From: UBA4416 sp040387555 | Lineage (GTDB): Bacteria > Bacteroidota > Bacteroidia > B-17B0 > Aurantibacillaceae | Assembly (NCBI GenBank): GCA_040387555.1 | Contig: JAZKDO010000001.1 | Coordinates: 186,001-250,000, forward strand | Length of the DNA stretch: 64,000 bases | Direction: 5' to 3' | Part shown: piece by piece, positions 57,046 to 64,000 of the stretch | Layout: every line of letters starts with the position of its first letter | Position numbering within the stretch: position 1 is the stretch's first letter | Notes under the pieces: model-generated | What the model saw: the letters and a program-made list of their open reading frames with translations, nothing else | Told to the model about the DNA's origin: nothing | Databases searched by the model: none | Made by a program: the position numbers and the translations under genes

Positions 57046-57489
57046 ATGAAACCTAATCCTCATTTTAAAATCGTTGTCCTGGAGGATAATGATTTTTACA
57101 ACAGGCTGATGACCAAACATCTTAAAAATCATATTGCCCGAAGTGCTTTATTGAAGAGATTTACTTTCGATGTTACGTCTTTTACTTCCTATAACGATTG
57201 TGCTCGGAATTTTGATAATGAAACCGATATTGTATTAACGGATTATTATCTGAACGATGGCTTCTCGGCCCTACATCTCTTAGACCTTATTAAAACAAGG
57301 GGAATAGAGACTAAGGTGATTGTATTGTCTCAGATACAAAATATAACAACCTCTATTTGCACTTTGCTTGAAGGCGCTTATGAATTTATTCCAAAAACTA
57401 AAAGTGCATTCGGAAAAAGTTGGGAGATGATTGAAGATATTATTGATCAGAAACTCCATAAAAAACATGGCAAGTTCCATTTAAGTTAA
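57046..57489 (+). CDS. Stand-alone receiver-domain response regulator
   Basis: 147 residues, a receiver domain only: acidic Glu13-Asp14, phosphoacceptor Asp66 (IVLTDYYLNDG), and Lys117 or Lys119 in FIPKTKS. No DNA-binding or enzyme domain follows. Its opening (VVLEDNDFYNRLMTKHL) is close to that of the receiver in the NtrC-type protein (VFVLEDDEWYNKLLAHTI), so the two are likely related. It may compete for phosphate from the hybrid kinase or act on an unknown partner. It has its own terminator and is separated from the lipoprotein by another. Confidence 0.88.
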   Translation: MKPNPHFKIVVLEDNDFYNRLMTKHLKNHIARSALLKRFTFDVTSFTSYNDCARNFDNETDIVLTDYYLNDGFSALHLLDLIKTRGIETKVIVLSQIQNITTSICTLLEGAYEFIPKTKSAFGKSWEMIEDIIDQKLHKKHGKFHLS

Positions 57490-57493
57490 TTGT

Positions 57494-57521
57494 AAAAAAT
57501 CTTCTTTTGAAGATTTTTTTT
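57494..57521 (+). terminator. Terminator after the receiver gene
   Basis: 11-bp stem AAAAAATCTTC/GAAGATTTTTT with TTTT loop and an extended T run. Confidence 0.93.
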
Positions 57522-57648
57522 GTTACCGATCGTATCTTTTTGTTTGAAAAAGGATTATACTAACACAAATCTGTTTAAAACATCGCTTATGATTTAATTT
57601 ACCCGCTTCTTTCTAAAGTAACTTCGTGTAATTAAAATCTATAGCTCT

Positions 57649-58374
57649 ATGATGGCATTCATTCTTCAAATAACCAATACCGTGGCTTCAGCAGTAGCCG
57701 ACACCGTTCAATCGGCTGTAACCGGCATTCAAACTGCACCTGAATTACCACCTAATGAAATATCATTGTTTCAGATTGTTTCTAAAGGTGGCGTTATTAT
57801 GGTGCCATTGGCTATTTTATTGCTGATGAGTATATACGTAATGGTAGAAAGGCTCTTGATAATTTCAAAAGCATCAAAAACAAATGCCACTATGCTTTCC
57901 AGTATTAAAGACATGATCAACAATGGCAACCTGGCAAACGCCCGCAGTCTTTGTAAAAGTGTGAATACGCCAGAAGCTATCATGCTGGAACAGGGAATTT
58001 CCCGTATCGGTCAGAGCATGACCGAAATACGTGAATGCATGGATAAAGCAGCTTCTTCAGAATTATCCCGTCTCGAAAAAAACATGAGTATTCTAAATAT
58101 CACCGGCCGAATTGCCCCTATGTTTGGATTCATCGGGACTATTATTGGAGTTATTAAAATATTCTATGATATTTCTGTTGCAAAAACGGTAGAGATCGAT
58201 GTTATTTCTTCCGGATTATATCAAAAAATGATTACTTCCTGTGGTGGATTAGTGGTAGGTGTAATCGCCTTTGTGGGATATCACTTTTTAAATGCCCGCA
58301 TTGATAAATTAGCACATCGTATGGAAGAAACACAAATCGCTTTTTTAGATATACTAAACGAACCAAGTAAATAG
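57649..58374 (+). CDS. exbB: MotA/TolQ/ExbB proton-channel protein
   Basis: 241 residues with three membrane segments at about 48-66, 150-172 and 195-215. The ExbB pattern is present: a long cytoplasmic loop, then GRIAPMFGFIGTIIGVIKIF and SCGGLVVGVIAFVGYH. It forms the inner-membrane motor with ExbD that energises TonB for outer-membrane transport. An ATG pair starts it (57649 or 57652). It is followed 83 bp later by exbD, and the set ends with folC. Confidence 0.93.
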   Translation: MMAFILQITNTVASAVADTVQSAVTGIQTAPELPPNEISLFQIVSKGGVIMVPLAILLLMSIYVMVERLLIISKASKTNATMLSSIKDMINNGNLANARSLCKSVNTPEAIMLEQGISRIGQSMTEIRECMDKAASSELSRLEKNMSILNITGRIAPMFGFIGTIIGVIKIFYDISVAKTVEIDVISSGLYQKMITSCGGLVVGVIAFVGYHFLNARIDKLAHRMEETQIAFLDILNEPSK

Positions 58375-58419
58375 TTGTAAATGTTTAGTTATAAGTTCTT
58401 AATAAACAAGAATGAAATA

Positions 58420-58448
58420 ACTTAACACTAAAAACTTAACACTAAAAA
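58420..58448 (+). repeat. Two copies of a 14-bp repeat before exbD
   Basis: ACTTAACACTAAAA is repeated twice in direct succession (58420-58447) in the exbB-exbD gap, probably by replication slippage. Confidence 0.7.
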
Positions 58449-58457
58449 CTATTGAAA

Positions 58458-58868
58458 ATGGGATTACGTAAAAAAGCACATAGAGACGCAGAAGTAAGTA
58501 CGGAGTCATTAAATGACATTATGTTCTTCCTATTGTTGTTCTTCCTGATTTTATCAACGATGGTAAGCCCTAATGCTATTAAGGTAAACTTACCAAGCTC
58601 AAAACCAACCAAGCCAGTTGAAAATAACAAAAAACCCATTCACTTAGATGTTTCAAATACCCGTCACTATTTTGTAGAAGGTAAGGAAATCGATTACTCA
58701 GTATTAGAATCTACCTTAGTAGCTGAAATCAATGGAAACCCTGAACCAACAGTAGTATTACAAATGGATAAAGACCTTAGTATACAAGATGCGGTAGATG
58801 TGATGATCATCGTAGATAAGTTGAAATGTAAAATGGTATGGGCTACCAAACCATCTAACGGAAAATAA
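58458..58868 (+). CDS. exbD: ExbD/TolR biopolymer transport protein
   Basis: 136 residues from the ATG at 58458; a TTG six bases earlier is less likely. One N-terminal helix with the essential Asp (STESLNDIMFFLLLFFLIL, Asp20-21 region) is followed by a periplasmic domain ending in the conserved VMIIVDKLKCKMVWAT. It partners ExbB to harness the proton gradient. TonB follows 3 bp after its stop, so the three are a single unit. Confidence 0.92.
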   Translation: MGLRKKAHRDAEVSTESLNDIMFFLLLFFLILSTMVSPNAIKVNLPSSKPTKPVENNKKPIHLDVSNTRHYFVEGKEIDYSVLESTLVAEINGNPEPTVVLQMDKDLSIQDAVDVMIIVDKLKCKMVWATKPSNGK

Positions 58869-58871
58869 AAT

Positions 58872-59726
58872 ATGATTTTATCACCGGCTGAAGAAAATAA
58901 AAATCGATTTATATCTATGGGAATTTCTCTCCTGGTATTTGTTCTGCTTTTATTATTCCTCTTCTTCTACATTATTATTACTCCTAATCCCCCATTCCCT
59001 GAATCGCCTGGGGGCGGCGGAGGAATTGAATTTAATATTGGTAATTTAATTGAAGGGACTGGAAACGTTGAAAATAATGGAATTGGGGATGCAGTTCAGG
59101 TTGTGGAAAGCACGGAGATTACCCCGCCAACCAACCAGGAAAATAGTGCTCAGGAATTAGTTACCTCTGATCAGGGTGAAGATATTAATATTACCAAATC
59201 AGAAACCAATACTACCAATACCAATCAAACGGTGGTAATTCCGGTGAAACCAAAAGTAAAAACAGCGGCTGAGCTACTTGCTGAAAAATTCAATAAAAAT
59301 AAAGGCAATAATGGTGGCGGCGATGGCAATAGTGGTCATGAAGGTAATGACGGCAGGCCTGATGGATATCCAAATACCAATGGTAATGGCGGAACTGGCG
59401 GTGGTGATGGCGGTGGCGATGGTCCTGGTAAAGGACCAGGAAAAGGGCCGGGAAATGGCGGGTATGGATTTAGCCTTTCTGGAAGAGCGGTGATCTCCCC
59501 TCCTCCTCTGTCAAAAGACACTAAAGAGGAAGGAAGAGTTGTGGTTGAAATTACAGTAGATAAAAATGGAAAAGTGATTAAAGCGGATCCAAATGGAAGA
59601 GGTACAACAACCAGCAGTCCTATGCTGAAAGCGAAAGCACGTCAGGCTGCATTAGCTACCACGTTTAATGTTAGCGGTGAATTTGAAGAACAAAAAGGAA
59701 CCATTACTATAACCTTTAGTTTTTAA
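58872..59726 (+). CDS. tonB: TonB-like energy transducer with Gly/Asn-rich linker
   Basis: 284 residues. One N-terminal helix (about 13-36) anchors it in the inner membrane. The periplasmic linker (about 45-200) is Asn/Thr-, then Gly/Asp/Lys-rich (GGDGNSG, GNGGTGGGDGGGDG, GPGKGPGKGPG) instead of the common Pro-Lys/Pro-Glu repeats. The last ~75 residues carry the TonB C-terminal fold (GRVVVEITVDKNGKV, ARQAALATTFN). It couples ExbB-ExbD to TonB-dependent receptors. Confidence 0.88.
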   Translation: MILSPAEENKNRFISMGISLLVFVLLLLFLFFYIIITPNPPFPESPGGGGGIEFNIGNLIEGTGNVENNGIGDAVQVVESTEITPPTNQENSAQELVTSDQGEDINITKSETNTTNTNQTVVIPVKPKVKTAAELLAEKFNKNKGNNGGGDGNSGHEGNDGRPDGYPNTNGNGGTGGGDGGGDGPGKGPGKGPGNGGYGFSLSGRAVISPPPLSKDTKEEGRVVVEITVDKNGKVIKADPNGRGTTTSSPMLKAKARQAALATTFNVSGEFEEQKGTITITFSF

Positions 59727-59773
59727 TTTTACGATGCAACCACTATTCATAAATCAATTATTTAAAACGGTTT

Positions 59774-61060
59774 ATGACCTACCAGCAAACTCTTGATTAT
59801 CTGTTTACCAAATTACCAATGTACCAGCGTGTTGGGGCTGCCGCCTATAAGGCAAATCTTGACAATACGATTGCCATTTGTAATGTATTAGGAAATCCCG
59901 AGAAAAAATTAAAATATGTTCATGTGGCCGGAACTAACGGTAAGGGATCTTCCTCACATATGCTGGCAGCAGTTTTACAACAAGCAGGATATAAAACTGG
60001 TTTATACACATCGCCGCATTTAGTTGATTTCAGGGAACGAATTAAGGTGAACGGAAAAATGATTCCGAAAGCTGAGGTGGTTAAATTTGTTGAAGACTAT
60101 AAAGATCTTTTTGAAAAAATAGAACCATCGTTTTTTGAATGGACTGTGGGGTTAGCTTTTCATTATTTTTTAAAACAGGAAATAGATGTGGTAATTCTGG
60201 AAGTTGGACTGGGCGGAAGATTGGACTCTACCAATGTGATTACTCCCGTATGTTCTTTGATTACAAATATTGGAATGGATCATATGAATCTTCTAGGAGA
60301 TACATTGACGAAAATTGCGGCGGAAAAAGCCGGAATCATCAAAGCAAAAGTACCGGTCACAATAAGCCAGACACAACTTGAAGTAATCCCTGTATTTAAT
60401 GATACAGCAAAAAATTTAAAAGCACCGATTGAATTTGCCGATAAAAATTATAAAATTATATCCTCCGAATACAAAAATTCCTTTTTATCCGTCGATCTTC
60501 TTCATAAAAAAACAAACACCAGGCATTTCTATAATCTCGATTTACTGGGAAGTTATCAAGTGAAAAATCTTTTAGGTGTTTTAAATACCATCGATGTATT
60601 AAAACAAAAAGGATTTATGATTGAAGAGAAAGATATCACAGCAGCACTATCACAAGTACAAAAAATAACCGGATTGCAAGGCCGTTGGCAAACACTTCAG
60701 AGTAAACCTCTAGTGATCGCAGACACTGGCCACAATGAGGACGGTATTAAAGAAGTGTTAGAAAATTTAAAACGGTATACTTTTAAAAAATTGCATTTTG
60801 TCTTGGGAGTTGTAAACGACAAAGACATTTCAAAAATATTAAAACTCCTCCCAAAAGATGCGATTTATTATTTCTGCAAAGCCAGTATTCCAAGAGCACT
60901 GGATGAAAACGATTTATGCATTCAAGGAAAGAAAACAGGGCTAGAAGGTAAAACTTTTAAAACCGTCCAGGAGGCATTAGACAACGCAAAAAAACAAGCG
61001 AAAGTAAACGACCTCATATTTGTTGGCGGCAGTACCTTTACTGTTGCCGATATCCTTTAA
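59774..61060 (+). CDS. folC: Bifunctional folylpolyglutamate/dihydrofolate synthase
   Basis: 428 residues. ATP-binding GTNGKGSS at 53-60, then TSPHLVDFRERI and EVGLGGRLDSTNV, which are the family's substrate-binding segments, and a C-terminal glutamate ligase domain (VIADTGHNEDGIKEVL). It adds glutamate to dihydropteroate and extends the polyglutamate chain of folates. It follows tonB by 47 bp and may be co-transcribed with it. Confidence 0.93.
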   Translation: MTYQQTLDYLFTKLPMYQRVGAAAYKANLDNTIAICNVLGNPEKKLKYVHVAGTNGKGSSSHMLAAVLQQAGYKTGLYTSPHLVDFRERIKVNGKMIPKAEVVKFVEDYKDLFEKIEPSFFEWTVGLAFHYFLKQEIDVVILEVGLGGRLDSTNVITPVCSLITNIGMDHMNLLGDTLTKIAAEKAGIIKAKVPVTISQTQLEVIPVFNDTAKNLKAPIEFADKNYKIISSEYKNSFLSVDLLHKKTNTRHFYNLDLLGSYQVKNLLGVLNTIDVLKQKGFMIEEKDITAALSQVQKITGLQGRWQTLQSKPLVIADTGHNEDGIKEVLENLKRYTFKKLHFVLGVVNDKDISKILKLLPKDAIYYFCKASIPRALDENDLCIQGKKTGLEGKTFKTVQEALDNAKKQAKVNDLIFVGGSTFTVADIL

Positions 61061-61066
61061 AAAAAA

Positions 61067-61090
61067 AGCCATCTGAATCATCAGATGGCT
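61067..61090. terminator. Two-way terminator between folC and the surface protein
   Basis: A 10-bp stem AGCCATCTGA/TCAGATGGCT with a four-base loop, A-rich on one side and followed by CTTC..TTTTT on the other. It lies 6 bp after the folC stop and 22 bp from the opposing stop. Confidence 0.88.
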
Positions 61091-61111
61091 CTTCAAAATT
61101 TTTATAAACAG

Positions 61112-64000
61112 CTATTGAAAGACGTTTATCGTTCCCTCTTTTTTGTAAATTTCACCGTCAAGACCTGTTGCATTCAGCATATAAAAATATGTTCCATCGC
61201 TCACAATAGCACCGCCTTTGTTCTTGCCATCCCACTTGATGTTTCCATTACCAGTTGTTTCAAACATTTTCAATCCCCAACGATCAAATATTGAAATTGA
61301 AATATCCCCCATTCCAATCGCGTCTAAAGTGAATATATCATTTCTGCCGTCACCGTTTGGCGTAAATACATTAGGAACAATTAAGCGTGCTACAGGTATA
61401 ACCTCAACACATTTTTCGACGGAATCAACACATAACCCTTCCATCGCATATAGCTTAATACAGCAGATACCCAGATCCATTAAGGGCAAAGAAATAACAG
61501 ATGCTGTAGAAATAGTTCCCAGACATGTTTGCCATACAAAACTACTTGCCCCGGTACTTGTATTCACGAGATTTAAAATAGTTTCAATAGTCTCAGTTGT
61601 ATTCGATAATCCAGAAAAAGAAGCAATAGGATTATGAACAGTAACGTTGGCAGTTTGCGTTTTAATACAACCAAAAGTGCTTGCACCTGTTACAGTATAA
61701 ACAGTTGTTGACGTTGGGTTCACTACTACTGTATTTTGTAAAGAACCAGTGCTCCATGTATATGTTGCCGCCGTGCCGGAAACTGATAGAGTAGTTGAAT
61801 TGTTTGCGCAAATGGTAGATGAGTTAACTGAAACTTGTGGTAGCTGATTTACGATAACTGCCACAGTTCCTTGTCCGGGACAGCTCGAGTTTCCTGTAAC
61901 TGTATAAGTTGTGGTATTAACTGGAGAAACCGTTGTTGTGTTTTGCGAAGGGCCAGGATTCCAAGTATAAGAAGAAACCCCATTTGCAGTGGCTGTTAAC
62001 GCAGCACTTTGGCCGGCACATATAGTCGCACTACTAGGAGTTATTGTATACACAGGGCTAGAAGAGACCGTAATATTAACTACTGATGTATTTGTACATG
62101 TTCCAATTGACCCGGTAACTGTGTATGATGCCGAGGATGTAGGAGAAGCAACAGTCACTGAACCATTTGACGTACTTAAATTATTGTTAGGCATCCAGAT
62201 GTAAGTGTTGGCTCCATACGCCGTTAACGTTGAAGATCCGCCCGAGCACAAAAGTGTTGGAGACCCGATAGCCAAGACGGGAATGGGATCAACAACAGTT
62301 ACTTCGACTGTATTGGTCAATGTCCCTGAACATCCTTGTCCGGTTACAGAATAAATAGTACTAACAGAAGGGTTTACTAACGCTGAGGAATTATTGGAAG
62401 ATCCGATAATGCCAAAAGTAGGTGTCCATGTGTAAGTGCCTGCGCCAGAAGCAGAAATGGTGACAGAACCTGTTGGACATGTTGTAACAGAGGGTGATAC
62501 CTGTAGTGGTCCATTTCCATTAACAACTGTAACATCAACGATCGCCGTATCATAACAAAACCCTTGTCGGCCCGTAACGGTATAGGTTGTTGAAACAGTG
62601 GGGGAACCTGTAATTAAACTTGATGTTGAGGAACTTAGAGTAACGGTTGGTGTCCAATTATAATAATTAGCGCCAGTAGCAGCGGCTGTAAATGAATTAC
62701 CCGAGCATAAAACAATCGAACTGGGAACTGTTGTAACTGTTATTGTTGTAATAGCAACGCTTATTGTTTCTGTTGTAGTTCCACATAAGTTGGTAGCTGT
62801 AACGGAAATCGTGCCGGCCGTATTGGTATAGTTAACAGAAATTCCCGTATTAGTTGTTGACGAGGAAGACGTTAATGTTACTCCTACAGGAACTGTCCAT
62901 GAATAAATTGTATTAGAAAAAGCCGTCACGTTATAACTCACATTATTAACGTTAGGGCATACGGTACTTGCACCTGTTATGCTGATGGACGGAGGCAAAC
63001 TATTAACTGCCACTTCAATTGTTTTTGTACCAATTGTTGAACAACCTTGTGCACTTACAGTATAAATAGTTGTTACAGTTGGAGAAGCTATAGTTGAACT
63101 TGTACTAGAAGAACTTAGACCATCAATGGGAGTCCACGTGTATGTTTGTCCTCCGGTCACTGATAAATTTGTTGTTTCGCCAGAACATAAAGTCACTGAT
63201 GGGGAAGCAGTTAAAGTTGGCGTGTTGGGCAATACAGTAATGTTTTTTACTATCTGGCTACTGCATGTTAAAGCGCCACCAAAAAATCCTGATTGCTGCT
63301 CTACAAGTACCACAGCATACACACCCGCGTTTGTGTAAGTATGCGCACCATCTTGATTTGTACTGGTATTGTTTCCACTACCGGGATCACCAAAAGTCCA
63401 GTTATGATTAGGATTTGTTGGGTCACATGTTAAACCAAATCCACAGTTTGCGCCTTGCACTGCACAGGAACCAATTCCCAACCCGCCACAAGACAGCTCG
63501 GTATAAGTGGTAGTATTACTAAAAGTAACTGGAGTTCCCGCACAAACCGTAAAATCCGGAACAGCCAAAAAATTAGCTGTTGGTCCGCTGTTTATTGATA
63601 ACGTATGTGTGGCAAAAGCATTGCCACATAAGCCGAAACCAATCGTTACGTTAAATGTATAAGTACCGGATGCCAGTCCTGAAATAGATAATGATTGTTG
63701 ATTTTCCTGCCCTGCTGGAACACCTGAACCTGTCCATGTATAAGTACTTCCACTTGAAGCATTAAGTGCAAATACCGAGCTTGAACATAAGTTACTGGGA
63801 CCCGTTATAGAAGCACTTGGAGCAGTTGCAATAAACGTTTTGGTATTAGCCGCCATCACATTACCACAGGCATCAATTAATGTATTAGCATCACTACCTG
63901 TTTGTACACCAATCGTCCAGGGGCCTACACCTGTTAAGGAAGGCGTAATTGTTAAACTGATTTGAGCAACATTTGATCCGCAGTTTATACCTGCGGCTGC
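61112..64000 (-). CDS. Large T9SS type B-sorted surface protein (5' end outside window)
   Basis: The frame is open from 64000 down to the stop at 61112-61114, so the start lies beyond the right edge; internal GTG/ATG codons near 63854-63859 are not the start because the same repeat style continues upstream. 962 residues are visible. They form Ig/PKD-like modules with repeated motifs of the kind LCSGxxxxLxxxG-x-x-TYTW-x-P and TTTYTVTG. A PKD-like NHNWTFGDPGSG segment sits near 63390. The last ~90 residues are a type B sorting domain (NVFTPNGDGRNDIF, IFDRWGLKMFE, DGTYFYML). A cell-surface role through T9SS is expected. Confidence 0.85.
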   Translation of the reverse strand, partial: AAAGINCGSNVAQISLTITPSLTGVGPWTIGVQTGSDANTLIDACGNVMAANTKTFIATAPSASITGPSNLCSSSVFALNASSGSTYTWTGSGVPAGQENQQSLSISGLASGTYTFNVTIGFGLCGNAFATHTLSINSGPTANFLAVPDFTVCAGTPVTFSNTTTYTELSCGGLGIGSCAVQGANCGFGLTCDPTNPNHNWTFGDPGSGNNTSTNQDGAHTYTNAGVYAVVLVEQQSGFFGGALTCSSQIVKNITVLPNTPTLTASPSVTLCSGETTNLSVTGGQTYTWTPIDGLSSSSTSSTIASPTVTTIYTVSAQGCSTIGTKTIEVAVNSLPPSISITGASTVCPNVNNVSYNVTAFSNTIYSWTVPVGVTLTSSSSTTNTGISVNYTNTAGTISVTATNLCGTTTETISVAITTITVTTVPSSIVLCSGNSFTAAATGANYYNWTPTVTLSSSTSSLITGSPTVSTTYTVTGRQGFCYDTAIVDVTVVNGNGPLQVSPSVTTCPTGSVTISASGAGTYTWTPTFGIIGSSNNSSALVNPSVSTIYSVTGQGCSGTLTNTVEVTVVDPIPVLAIGSPTLLCSGGSSTLTAYGANTYIWMPNNNLSTSNGSVTVASPTSSASYTVTGSIGTCTNTSVVNITVSSSPVYTITPSSATICAGQSAALTATANGVSSYTWNPGPSQNTTTVSPVNTTTYTVTGNSSCPGQGTVAVIVNQLPQVSVNSSTICANNSTTLSVSGTAATYTWSTGSLQNTVVVNPTSTTVYTVTGASTFGCIKTQTANVTVHNPIASFSGLSNTTETIETILNLVNTSTGASSFVWQTCLGTISTASVISLPLMDLGICCIKLYAMEGLCVDSVEKCVEVIPVARLIVPNVFTPNGDGRNDIFTLDAIGMGDISISIFDRWGLKMFETTGNGNIKWDGKNKGGAIVSDGTYFYMLNATGLDGEIYKKEGTINVFQ

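Noticed and set aside
61112..63859. Surface-protein gene starting at 63859
   Set aside because: The codon there is GTG in the middle of an open frame that continues in the same repeat style to the right edge, with no signal peptide.

Overview
The window is a piece of chromosome from a Bacteroidota bacterium (class Bacteroidia), of low to moderate GC. The lineage signals are: proteins ending in type IX secretion (T9SS) sorting domains; a giant SprB-type repeat adhesin; the gliding lipoprotein gldH next to a PSP1/RicT gene; type III glutamine synthetase; hpt-adk-obgE clustering; BatA/VWA and DUF4834 families; promoters of the Bacteroidetes type (-33 TTG, -7 TAnnTTTG). I cannot place it below class. 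A CcmBCDEF cytochrome c system, a glutathione peroxidase and an ExbB-ExbD-TonB set fit a respiring, free-living cell.

Layout. 1-8666 (-) is the N-terminal ~2.9k residues of a giant secreted adhesin with ~32 Ig/SprB-like units; its C-terminus is off the left edge. 8780-9355 is a Nudix hydrolase. 9497-15808 (-) is one long operon: ccmB-ccmC-ccmD-ccmE-VOC protein-ccmF-DUF2520-kdsC-like. 15850-20349 (-) is a T9SS type B surface protein. A glutathione peroxidase and an SDR converge on a GC-rich structured element. 22055-24026 is ricT-gldH.

23.5-30.4 kb is the most unusual part. Two sensor-kinase-related genes (one with ten 21-residue coiled-coil repeats and no ATPase domain) are followed by decayed fragments of the 3' end of obgE and of gldH, abutting each other. 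The order gldH, X, obgE fragment, gldH fragment, X', obgE is what an old tandem duplication with breakpoints inside gldH and obgE would leave. X' holds a three-gene exported/lipoprotein/outer-membrane set with cysteine motifs that suggest metal handling.

29.4-32.3 kb (-) is obgE, an adenylate kinase with a ~160-residue lysine-rich histone-H1-like tail, and hpt. Then follow a MATE transporter, an unknown membrane protein, a family 2 glycosyltransferase, the small SRP RNA, and a T9SS type A protein built from four 405-bp MopE-like repeats.

38-45 kb holds pyrimidine genes (carB, and a dihydroorotase homologue that lacks the HxH metal site), a small outer-membrane protein and a BatA/VWA protein. 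45.2-50.5 kb holds glnN (type III glutamine synthetase, with a repeated C-tract motif at its promoter), a PorE-like OmpA protein, a DUF4834 gene and a barrel protein. A tRNA-Leu(GAG) and a lipoprotein follow.

52.0-57.5 kb is a signalling cluster: hybrid histidine kinase with REC and Hpt, NtrC-type sigma-54 activator, a coiled-coil lipoprotein preceded by a sigma-54-like -24/-12 site, and a stand-alone receiver. 57.6-61.1 kb is exbB-exbD-tonB-folC. The right edge (61112-64000, -) is the C-terminal part of a second large T9SS type B protein.
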